The notes under the pieces were generated by a model. It was not told where the DNA came from and searched no databases. It was given only the letters and a program-made list of their open reading frames with translations. From Arcuatula senhousia (Eukaryota; Mollusca; Bivalvia; Mytilida; Mytilidae), in contig OZ020313.1 of assembly GCA_963971305.1 (NCBI GenBank), positions 26,080,602 to 26,144,601 on the forward strand: a DNA stretch of 64,000 bases, written 5' to 3'. Shown here one piece after another: positions 1 through 12,300 of the stretch (its first letter is position 1; each line of letters starts with the position of its first letter). A program made the translations under genes and the position numbers.

Positions 1-561
1 CCTTGAAATATCGATATATAGCATATCAAAATTAACCGTTTATATCCGCGTTTTGGTACTTGTAATTTTTTTTCTCAAAATAGAAACAGAAAAAGTTGAC
101 AACATACACCATGAACATGCAGGTATCTTTCTTTCAAGTATGTAATACAAAATCATTGATAGAAAACAGCTAAAAATAATGCATAGCAAAGAAACTGTAT
201 CACAATAAAACTAGAATACTGAGTCATAAAGGGCCCCAACTGACAAAAAATCTATATTTTACTAAAAACAATAGATATTCATGAAATTTTAATACGTGAT
301 TTCTCAATTAGTACTTATTCATAGTGAAAAATGTCAAATCTGCACTCCTTAAAGTTTTGGAGATTTAGCATTCACAATAAATTGTTGACGGACAGACAGA
401 CAGACCAAGTTAAAACTATGGAGCTTCCACATCCTCAAGGTGGGGCCTTAACAATTATCATTTTCTTGGAAGACTTGTATATTCTTATTAAATACATCTA
501 ATTATAAATACATGATTTATCAAATATGGGACTCAAAGAAAATAAAAAGCTTCGCCGAGCG
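1..561. other. AT-rich sequence, no gene seen
   Basis: Contains 'GACGGACAGACAGACAGACC' and 'CCTCAAGGTGGGGCCTTA' (390-450), probably the end of another microsatellite-bearing repeat. Confidence 0.5.
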
Positions 562-2578
562 CAGCATGATACGACCCCAACATGTTGAACCCTGTACGTT
601 TTAGGCCCAATATGTAGCTACTCCAACAAAACATTTCATTAAGAGATTTGTAATTTTGTAGATATTTCAATTCTAAAATTAATGGTGACCCTAATGTAGA
701 TGAAATGAGAAGTGGTATCCCTCATATTTATCTGTGCAATTTCTGTCAAAATGCCAAGTTTCAATTTATTTGATGAATGCACGTTGATGCACGCCAAATT
801 TGAATTTTGTGTGTTTTGCTATTTTTTCTACTTTTTAAAGAATTTTTCTGAAATTTTACTGCTAACAACGGCCAAAGCGCCGTAACTCTAGGCCATTTAA
901 TTTCGGGATACAGTTTACATCTATTATGAGGAAAGGGAGAAAAAATTCGACTGACCGGAAATGAAAAAAAAAAGCACAGGAAGTGAAAATTTTGATTTTT
1001 TTAACAATTCTGTACTCCGTGCAATTTTTAAAATTTTTAAATAAAAATTTTATTTTCCTGTTTCTGAAGCAGATACCAATCGTTTAAAGTTGCTTTCATG
1101 AATGAATTTGACAATTAAAATTTTTAGTTGGAGTAGCTACAATATGGATAGTCTATTGCTCTGGACACATGCAGCCCATGGTGGACTGACAAAGGTTTTT
1201 GACACATGCTTCTCTGATGGACTTTCGACCCAGGGGGTAAAAATATAAATTTTCAATTTTGTATTCTACTCTTGAAAAGAATATTGTTTGGGGGGAAAAA
1301 ATAAAAAATCGAAAATAAAATTATGATTACAGTCCCTTAGGTAATGAGCGAAAAAAAGGTGGGGGTTGCAAAAATTTATTCTTAAATTTAGAATTGCTAG
1401 TTGGCAAGGATGAACTTGTAAAAAAAATTTTCTTAATCCGACAAGAAATAGAAAAGTTACGATTTTGGCCCCTTTTGGTCCCTAATAACATAACAGAAAA
1501 AAAAGGGGACACAAATATATATCTGCTACTTGACAAGAATAAACTTGCAAAAAAATTGTCAAAATCTGACAAGAATTAAAAAAGTTTCGATTTCGGCCCC
1601 TTTTGGCCCCTTATACGTAACAGGTGAAAAAGGGGTGGGGTCGCAAAAATAAATTCTCAAATTTGAATTCGCTACTTGACAAAAATAAACTTGCGACAAA
1701 AATTTTCAAAAACAAACCAGAAATAAAAAAGTTTTGATTATGGCCCCTTTTGGCCCCTAATTACAAAACAAGTGAAAAAAGGGATGGTTGCAAAACTTAA
1801 TTCTCAAATTTGGATTCGCTACCTGACAAGAATAAACTTGCAAAAAAAATTTTCAAACTCGGACCACAAATAAAAAAGTTTCGATTTTGGCCCCATTTGG
1901 CCCCTAATTACGTAATATGGGGAAAAAGGGGGGGTCGCCAAAATTAATTCTTAATTTTGTATCCGCTATTTGACAAGAACAAACATGCAAAAAAAATTTT
2001 CAAAATCGGACCACAAATAAAAAAGTTTTTATTTGGCCCCTTTTGGCCCCTAATTACACAACGGGGAAAAAGGGGGCACAAAAATTCCTCAAGTTCATTC
2101 TTTTATTGTAAGAAACATTCTTGACAAATTTCACAGCAATAGGCCATCCAGGACCAAAGTTATGGTGGAAACAAGTAAAATATTTGAATTTTTTGCCCCT
2201 TTTGAGCCCCTAATTTCGAAACAAAGAAAGGGGGGACCCCCAAAATCAATCCCATTCATCTTTGTATGGTAAGGAACATCACTGTCAAATTTGATAGCAA
2301 TTGGATAACTAGAACTAAAGTTATTGTGGAAACAAACAAAAAAGTAGTATTTTTGGCCCTTTTTTGGCCCCTAATTTCTAAACGAAAAATGGGGGGACCC
2401 CCAAAATCAATCCCATTCATCCTTTTATGGTAAGGAACATCATTGTCAAGTTTCATAGCAATCACATACCTGGAACTTAAGTTATTGTGGAAACACTAAA
2501 AAGTTAACAGACACCGACGACGACGACGACGACAGCATCATACCATAATACGTCCGCAAATTTTTTGCGGTCGTATAA
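562..2578. mobile_element. Pearl/Helentron-like element with about 8 core repeats
   Basis: From about 1330 to 2500 a unit of about 120-160 bp repeats, each with 'GGCCCCTTTTGGCCCCTAAT' and a following run such as GGGGAAAAAGGGGG. A (GAC)n tract (2515-2533) follows, then the hairpin CCGCAAATTTTTTGCGG (2554-2570) and the end GGTCGTAT, which is inverse to ATACGACC at 569-576. The left boundary is less certain than the right. Confidence 0.6.
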
Positions 2579-3122
2579 AAACAAGCTCACAAATAAAAAT
2601 TAGCACTAAAAGTTTTGTAAACAAAGTTACAGTAGTTAGTGAATAAATAATAACTATCTTTGGAAAATATATAAAGATGCTTAAAAATATATAAGTGTTT
2701 TATTAAATACTTGTGTCTTTGCATATTTAACACAGTGTAAAAATATGGTAGTAAATATATCCAAAAAGTCTTTACACTTTACTAAAGCCTTTTTATCTAT
2801 ATTGGTTTTTTAATGGCAATTTTAAACATTAATGCATAACAAATAAAGAAATAAAAAAAATATTCATTGCTGAGTTGCAAAATTTCTAGCAGCTGTCAAA
2901 TTTGAGCTTGATAAAATAATATTACACAACAAATAACAATATCTTATTTGCCATTTTTACTGATTTATAAACTTAATTAAATTCTCCTAACTTTACAATT
3001 TTGTTGAATGGAGTGTAACTTGTGTGCTCAAGTTTGAATGACCCTTGACCCCTCATTTCATTGGCTGAAGATAATAAGAAGGGGCATAATCAGAGAAATC
3101 TTGTTTGAATGACCCTGACCTT
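2579..3122. other. Probable DNMBP 3' UTR and downstream DNA
   Basis: AT-rich. The first few hundred bases below 3123 would be the 3' UTR of DNMBP. I could not single out a convincing polyadenylation signal; a minus-strand AATAAAA at about 2699-2705 is one candidate. Confidence 0.4.
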
Positions 3123-3302
3123 TCAATTCATTGGCTGTAGATAATTAGATGGAGCATAACCTTTGACCCCATCAGCATCAACAAACCACCATTCAGGGTT
3201 ATTCTCCTGGTCATGCTTGATTAATACTGTCACAACTTGTCCTTGAAACAAAGAGATTTCATTGCTGTTTCTGGCTTCAAAAGGGTATGCTGCATGGTAA
3301 AA
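3123..3302 (-). CDS. DNMBP: DNMBP exon 18: C-terminal SH3-7 and stop
   Basis: Encodes [38 protein letters not shown] and LQPMN, then a stop. This matches the terminal SH3 domain of DNMBP, which in known orthologues binds actin regulators such as N-WASP. The acceptor is TTGCAG. Confidence 0.94.
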   Translation of the reverse strand, partial: FYHAAYPFEARNSNEISLFQGQVVTVLIKHDQENNPEWWFVDADGVKGYAPSNYLQPMN

Positions 3303-6300
3303 CTGCAAGAAAAAAGAAGTGCTAGCCTCAACATTTGTGAAAGGTGAAAAACAAAATTATTGCAACTGTCTTGACCTTTTAAATCAGGGTTCACATTGAA
3401 AATAGCTTGTATAAAATGTTAGACCTTGCCATTAACATTATTTTGGATGTTTTCATTACTTTTCTTTATTTGCAGTTTTTTTAATGCTAAATACTACATA
3501 TGTCTCTAATACTAATAGTTTTTATATGTATAATATAATTGTTTGTTACTTATAGTCCTTTTTAATATAAAAAATCTTAGAAAACTTTTTTTTTAAACTT
3601 GAAGATATTAACCTTATCTGCATGAGTGTACTTCATACATATGATGGATCCGTCATGACAAAGCTGGAGATTTTGATTTTATTAGCTTGAGAGTGGACAA
3701 AAAAGCAGGAGATTTTAAAAGCTTTCCAATTTGCATTTCACTGTTATAAATTGGCAGGCACTAGCGTGTAGCGTAGTCTTTTTAGTTAGAAGTAGAAGAC
3801 TTCTTAGTTTTTTCAGAGAAGGTGTAAATGACACAATCAGGACTTTTCTTTATTTAAGTAAGTGCACATACTGACTGCATATTGGCTGTAAAGCGGAAAT
3901 TCTAAAACACCCAAGATTTTTCCTCTATGATCTACATGTATATCCTTGATGCTGGATTTAGCTTTCCTGTTTGCACTTTTGTTTTTGATAATTTTTTGTT
4001 CAATACTTTTGGTTTTTGATCTTTCAATGTTTTGATCCAAATGCTGTTGATAAGAAATCTTTCCTTACAATATGCATAAACAGCATAATGGAAAAAAACT
4101 GTATTTTTTGGCATTTGTATATTGTGAATATTTTCAAGTCATTAATAAAGCCCCAGAAATTAAGCCAAGCTGAGATTGTTTTATTTTATGTAAATCAGTT
4201 TTGAAAATTAAAAATCACCAGGCGATTTCATACAGAAAACATGTAATTTTACAAACTATACGGAAATCCTCTTTTACTTCTAAAGTATAAGGTTTCATAA
4301 GAAAAGAAAGCATACATGTGACGGATCCGTGATGACAAAGCTGGAGATTAAGATTTTTTTTGGCTGGAGATTAGACAAAAAAGCGGGAGATTTTCAACAC
4401 TCATTAAAATTGCATTTCAATGTCAATTGAGGGCATGAGCGTGTGCCAAATACACATGGCTTCACTGATTAATCTCAAACTGTTTATACAATCATCAGGT
4501 CAATTATGGCAATAAACCGTCCACCTAATTGACAAACCCCTAAAACACCGGAAATGTTTTATGACTGAACAATAAAAATGTCTATAAAACTAAAATTTTG
4601 TCATGTCTTGAAAAAGCGGGAGATTCCACAAAAAGTCGGGAGAACGGGAGATGGAAGATTTCGTCTCCCGGCGTGAGAATCACATGTATGAGAAAGCACT
4701 GAATTTAATTGTACTTGGTTTTACAAATACCTCTTCTGCAGAAATATTTGGGCTCATATCCTCCTCAAAAGCAAAATCTAGATCTTCTTCTTCATTTTGA
4801 TTGGTTGTTGGTGCTCCAATTGAATAGTCTGTCACAGATATATCAGGAGAGGAATGTTGTGAAACCTGACCAATCAGATCACTTGATTCATTTGATACTT
4901 GCTGGTCTATAGATGGATATAAACTGGTTGCCATACTTGTGGTATCAGTAGAAGGTTTATGTTGTCTTAATACTGATTTTGGAACAAATCCTTTGGAAGC
5001 TGAAACATATCATATTAGAATTAATATTTATAACAAATAAAGCTATCTTAATATTTTTGGGGGTGGTGTGTGGCATACCTTTTCATTTTTATGTTGTTTA
5101 ACAAAAAGAAGAGAAATTGTTCGAAGACAAGACTCAATGCAGATAAAAGCCACTTCTGAAAATATTTTTGTTGAAATAGTTTAAAGTTCTATAAATTTCA
5201 CTTTCACTTACATGTAATTGGTCAACAGGATGTAGATATTAGAAATCTTGCATTAATAAGTATGATTTGTGACTGTGTGGTCTAATTTTAGTCTAAATAT
5301 AAAGTGGATGGTTATTTTCCAATTGTATACAGTAAAACTCAATTATAATGAAGTCGCTTACAACAAATTTACGCTTATAATGAATTATTTTCAAATCCCC
5401 AACCAAACTTCAATTTCAATGTAAAATGTAGTGGATATTACAAATTCGTTTATATTTCAATAAGAATTATTTTAGATCATTTAGAGTTTATTTAATGCTA
5501 AAATGGCTTAATTGTAAAATAAATATGCATCCCCACATGTACAAAGCTAATAACAAATTTGTTGTATGACATAACAAAATTCGTTCTATCAATACAACGA
5601 TTTACGCTTATAACGAATTGTTTTCCCTGTTCCCCTGAAATTCTTTATAACCAAGTTTTTCTGTATGATGTATCAAACTAGAAAAAAAACACAAACACAC
5701 ATGTCTCCAATTTTAAGAGTATTAAAGGTTTCTAACACTAGAATATATCCAAAATACACGATGCCAAGTCTTGATATATCTCTTATTCTAACATCACTGA
5801 ACTGTGAAGTTGATTCAGTTAGTATAATTTTACAACATTTTTTGTTGGTTCATACCAAGATGAACAAATGTCTACAGTTCATCTGAACCTAAAGATAAAT
5901 CAAACTTTGGACAGACGGACAACCAAGATGACCTTAACAACATATGCCCTTATACTTGCATAGGCAAGGCATGAAAATGTTTACAATTTACTCCCACTTA
6001 CCACCATTATCAACAAACCATCGTTCTTTGTTCCCCATGGGGTCCTTGTCCATGATGACCCCCACACAGGACCCCTCGATCACAGACAAGTCCATCGCAT
6101 CTGTGGCAGTGTATGTCTGGCATACATGATAGACCTTGTCTGAGGGATATTTCTGTTGGACAAACACTCGCTGGCTATCACTCTGCTCTGAGCTTGGAAT
6201 CTACAAATATGGGTTATTATGTTTATGCTATAAAACATCCGGCCAAAATGGATTTCAATTACCAGGAAGAAGGTGAGTGACAGACTTAAGGATGATCGCT

Positions 6301-9300
6301 GGTCTATTTTAGAGATTTCTGGCAGATTTTCGGAATCCTCTGGATTTTACCATTAAAATAGGGATAACTCCTATTTTCTTTTTATGATAGGTTTAGTGAG
6401 TCATTAAAAGGTAATTTACAATTACAAAGTTTTATAAAACTTTTGTAATTTTTTGGTAGGTTTTTACACAAAAACAAGTCTAATGCTAAACCTATTAACA
6501 AGTCAGAGAAAGCCTTTTCCCGCCAAATTTTGAACGGTTATTATCTCGAAACGAGTTCAGCAACCTATGAATTTTTTAAGCCTATTTGGTACCTTTACAT
6601 GTGGTCTATTAGTCAAATATAAAAATTAAGCTTCCTTGTTATTTTTAAACTGACCAGCAAACATCCTTAAAATCCTATTTTATGATATTTTGCCTGACCT
6701 CAAGCTGATGCTGCATGCTAAATAGGCCTTGATTATTGTGTCTGATCTGAAAACTGTTCCAAAAATATTTTTCCTGTCTATCCACCTAAACCTGATACCA
6801 ATTGTAACAAAATTTTCACTCCATGAAGTAAGTTCAAGTCCAAAAAAATAATGAAACAATTAATTTATGAAGCAAGCTTCAACTAGTGGTCAGACAGATA
6901 TGCTAAATGTAATATGAGGCAGGTTAAACCTGTGATGCTCCCAAAGTAACAATTTATTTAATTCATTTTTTGTTCGAAAAAAAAAACACCTAGCTTTTCT
7001 TTTGGGTTACACGTGCGTTTAATGACCTCTTAAATTTTCAACGAAAAAAGCGTTAAGAAGCCGGACATTGAAGGAAAATTCAGCTCATAATTTATGAGCT
7101 GAATTTTCCTTCAATGTCCGGAATACATCTAAATATTGACCTTTCTACCATTATCGCTCCCTTTGGGAGCGTAAAACAAATACATTCATGTTGTCTAGTG
7201 GATATATCTATGTGACATACACCCTTGTGACTTTGCTTAAATAAAGACCTGAAATGGTTGAAACCTTTCATGAAATCATACCTTGCCATGCTTCAAATAC
7301 CTTAGAATAATAATGATATGGAGGTTTTAAACATCCATCCCTCTTAACAAAAGCAAGGCTAGTTTTTGCTAGTTTGAAGTGTGCTTCCTTCATCATCAAT
7401 GAAAATAAAATCCAGAGATAGAGAGATTTGGAAAATTGATCCATGGCATTTATACCCATCAGAAGGCTCTAAACTTGAAAATTGGTGATGGTTGCTCAAT
7501 GTTTTACAAAACTTCCTAACCACTTATTATCCAAGTTAAGTTTGCCCCTTAATCAAAATAGGATACATTTATAGTGTGTTTTTTTTTAAATGCCTTTACA
7601 TTGTATTTGTGTGTTATGCAATCTTATAACCCTTAATAGTAGAACTTAAGTTAAACAATACAATAAATGAAACAATACTGATAAAAAATTTCTGGTTACA
7701 TGTGATATATAGTATACATAATCTTTTCTACCTTATACATGCAAACACATATAATTCTAAATAAGACATATCCATGCATGTACTTTGATACTTACTTTAA
7801 AATGTTAATTGCCTTTTTATACTTATGTCATTTTTGAGCATTACAGCGGTCAAGTGTGTCGGTTTTGTGTGATGATGCATCATCAAATCAAGTGTTTGAC
7901 GTGTTGTGTCGGATTTAAAATCGACATACTTGATTTTTTTACATCAGTCGATGGATGCTTCTTAGCTAGCTGTCAGTAACTTCGAGTGTTCTCAAGAGAG
8001 TATCTTTACGTCCCGTTAATTACCTGTTGTCCTTTTGTCTCAGATACTCTCTTGTTGAATTGAACTTCTATCGATTTGATTTTTACTGTGTGTTAGTTTG
8101 TGCTTTGTTATTGATTATCATTAGGGGGAAGGTTGGCGCCAAAAAACTAGTTTAACCCCGCCACATTTTAATGTGCCTGTCCTAAGCCAGGAATCTTTAT
8201 CAAAGCTTATGTTTGTATTTAGTCGAATTTTTGTTAATTGTTTTTTGTCAAGAAGAGGGTCTTTCAATGCACTTTGGGATTAGGCTTGAATCATATGTAT
8301 TTTATTTTCAATCCAGGGGCCAATTGAAAAACAGCGAGCAGCGACCGCTGGTCACATTGAAGGCTGCTGGCTGTTTTCCATTGTGGATATTTAAAATATA
8401 CGTTTATAATGTAGGTTGTGTCGCGTACACTTATTCCACATCTCATTTTCTTCTATGCTTCGAGCTTTAAAAGTAACCTTTATTAGTTTGAAATATGTAA
8501 ATCAGAGGAAAGTTCTTTAAAAATCTGTCGAAGTAAAAAATGGCTGGATTTCGATAAACAGGAAGTAGGTGAATGACAGATCTGAAAGTTAATCCAGCAT
8601 TTTGGGACCCCACCATGATGCTGTATACCACACATCAAGTGGCTGTGATTAGTAGCTGCTGAGAAAACTGTTACGCTCATTTCTTCTGCCTGACATTCAC
8701 CATTTTAAAACCATGATTTTTCGCCGTGCAATCCGGACAAAAATGGAGATATGTTTTTTGTATACATTTTCTTGTTACTGCCTTAGAGCATTTAAATCTA
8801 GAAAATTTTAAGCTCAAAACAATACTTTGTTTTCCTCCCCTGGAAGATTTTAACATGAAGGTGATATATGGACTTAAAAGAAGAAATAAATTAGAGAAAT
8901 CCCCTTTTTCAATTTTGTAGGCATCTAAAAAATATAGCAATTGATTTACATAAGTCAAACTATCTATAGAATTGACTAGCAAGCTTACAGAGGGCAGTAA
9001 ACTAGCAGAAGGATCCTGCAGAGACATCCGTTTAGATTTCTTGTCTGTTGATTTTCCTACCGCTGGCTTCCCAAGTGACTCCATCTTAGGATTGAATCCC
9101 TTGGGTATGATGCGTAGTACAGATAATTTGTCGACCATAGCTGTGTGTCTGATGTTGAAGTTATCTACAACTGTCCCTTCTGTATCCATTAGTAGAGACA
9201 TCTATGAAAAAGTTAATGCTTAATTATTACTGAACGTTTTTTATTATGTGTTACTGTGGTTTCATTATTATTTGTGGGGTATCAATTTTCGTGATTTTTG

Positions 9301-12300
9301 TGGGTGGCATTGACCCACGAAATTTGATGCTCCACGAAAAAGTAATTTATCATTGATCTGTATGTTGCAGACTTTTGAACCACGAATTTAAGAATCCGTG
9401 AACTTATCAATTTTTATCAAACCACAAAAATTGGTTCCCACGAAAATAAATGAATCCACAGTATATTTTACTTTGATAAAGATATTCAATAAGCAGGATA
9501 GGTGAGATTAGAAACTCTTTTTTACACATACTGTGAAGGTACTTTAATTTTTGGGTATCAATTTTGTTTGATTTTTAGTTTATTGCATATTCATGGATTC
9601 ACAACTTAGTACCGTAGTTTTAAAAAAGTCGGTTCTTTTTAAAGCAATGTTTATTCTCTGTTTGTGGGAATTTAATTTTGTGGTTTGGCTGACCGACAAA
9701 AACCATGAAAATTGGTACCCCATAAGTACTTCATAAGGTTTAATATCTGTAAATTTTATGAAATTTAATCAAGCTGATAAAAAAACAATTAGCTTTGGAA
9801 ATCTATTCTACTCTTAAATTCCTAAACTTTTTCAAAACTTGTGACCTTGCTCTTTGCCCTTTTGACCCCAAACCCAATTGGCTTCTTCCTTAATTCATAA
9901 TCTTTAATGAATGCAAGTTTTGTGAAATTTTATGAAGGACTTCCACTTAAGCTTTTGCAAAAAGGCATTGCGACGAAAAATTCATATCATTTAGCAAAAA
10001 ATCTTTTGTATCTTACACCTAGTATCTCAGTCATACTCTTCATGATGCTGGAATAGAACTGTTTCTGGGCTCCGACAAAGGACCCTACACAGTCCTGTAG
10101 AAGTTTGAGGGACAGACTATACATCTTAGGTAGCTCGTCCAGGAGCTGGGCATTCAGAGCTAGGTAATTCTGCTTAGCTTCTTGTAGAGACTTCTCTGAT
10201 CCCTTCAAATAAAATAGGTTAAAACAGATATGGGATCAAGGAGTAGTGACTACTTCAACTGGGATCAATGGACAATATATGAACCCAAAGATAATAGTGA
10301 ATACTTGTCATACTAAAGGCTGCTGGATGTTTTCCATTGTGTCTGATTAATGTAGGTCATGTGGCATTCACTCATTCCATATCTCATGGTTTTCTATGAC
10401 TTAAATATTTTCTTTACTCACATTGACATATGTAAATTATCAAAATTATTGAGAATACATTACAAGAAATATTTTTACATTATTAAAGGCTTAATATGAA
10501 GAAGATTATAAACTTGTATATTTTTTAAAAGGCAAAAGAACTACTGAAGCACAGAGATATTCTGGATCTGACATGAGTCCATTTAGCTTATAATAATATT
10601 GCAGTTAGGTTGTTTTGTGTAATTCAAGTTGTTCTTTTTTTAGTGTTGTTGTTCCTTGTCTGGTCTCAACTTTTTTTGAATTCTGCCTTCTGAAATTCAA
10701 ATGCCCAGTTGGCACATCTGTGTTTCGTAAAAAACATGGTTCTTGGTCTCATTTCATAATTCTTTTATTTAATCTAGATCTATAGATACTTTTGGTAATT
10801 TCATAATTATAAAATGATACCTTTTCTTCTTTTCTCTGCAGGGAGTCAAAATCTAAGAGTTTATCAAATCTTTTCTGTATGACTTTGTTGGGACCATTAA
10901 ATAATACTATCAGTGTGTTCAGTGGACCAATCACAACTTCTGATACAGTTGACACCTATAATAATTAATAAGATATTGCTAAGACATATATGTTCCTCCA
11001 TTGTGACCATTAAATACATTGTAATACTATCAGTGTGTTCAGTGGACCAATCACAACTTCTGATACAGTTGACACCTATAATAAATAATAAGATATTGCT
11101 AAGACATATATGTTCCTCTATTGTGACCATTAAATACATTGTTATACTATCAGTGTGTTCAGTGGACCAATCACAACTTCTGATACTGCTGATACCTATA
11201 AATAAATACAACAATATCAAAACAATCATACATTTTGTTTTAGTTGCTTAACATTATACAGTGATATATGACCTTGTCGTCACCATTAGATAATTCTATT
11301 AAGGTGTTAAGTGGACTTATCTCTATAACTTATACTGTTGACACCTACAATTCAAAAACAAATCTTAAATCTTGTAGTTGCTAAGTGCTTTTCTAAATTC
11401 AATTACATCCCATGTTAAATTGAACAAGTAAAATTGCTTTTTGGATTTCAAAACCATAAGTTGCTTTTCTTAATATGTGCCAAAGCACTAAATTTTGCTT
11501 ACATAAAGTAAAAAGTTTGTCACATTAAAAAACTTCTTAGTTTCTCACAAATCACAGAATTATTATATGTACATAACAATGAATAAATTTGATAAAAAAT
11601 ACTGCAATTTGATTGGACGAAATTGTTTTCATATCCCAATGAAAAAAAAATCATGGGGAAACGCCCACTTTTTACAGGAAGTGCCACCATTTTAGTTCTT
11701 TTATGAGTAAGATTTTCATGTTTTTTAAATTGTTTTGGAAAGGAGTAGAGCCACGAAGGGCCGAAATCGGCCCTGTCTTAATTTAAAACAAAACTATGAC
11801 TAAATCTTACCTTTAGTACCATTTAGCATGAAACAAACATGTATTAGTCGATTTAGTTGATTTTCTGCATTTTGAGGCAAAAAATATAAAAATTGGACAA
11901 AATTCGTTGATTTCTGGAAATTTATTCCCAATTTATTAATAACATATTTAGATAAAAAATTCCAACATGAAATTAATTATCATAGACATAAGTGCAATAT
12001 ATATGACCTTCATGTGCGAAATATATATCACACTCTCTATTTTTTGTAAAAAAATGCGAAATTTTCACAAAAATCACATATTTCTGGAAATAGATTTTAA
12101 AATTGATATAAACAAATATTAACCAGAAATACCAACAGAAAAAAAAAATTATCGGAGACAAACAGGTAAGTAGACAGATATTTAACTAAAAATGATATCA
12201 TATTCTCTGTTTTGGGGCAAAAATTATATAATTTAAACAAAAACTGCTGATTTCTGGAAATTGATTCTCAATTCATTAATAAAATAATCAAATAGATAAT

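Noticed and set aside
10897..11251. Overlapping 110-112-codon frames on both strands with internal repeats
   Set aside because: They are wrong-frame readings of the 120-bp tandem repeat; the real frame is exon 13 of DNMBP.
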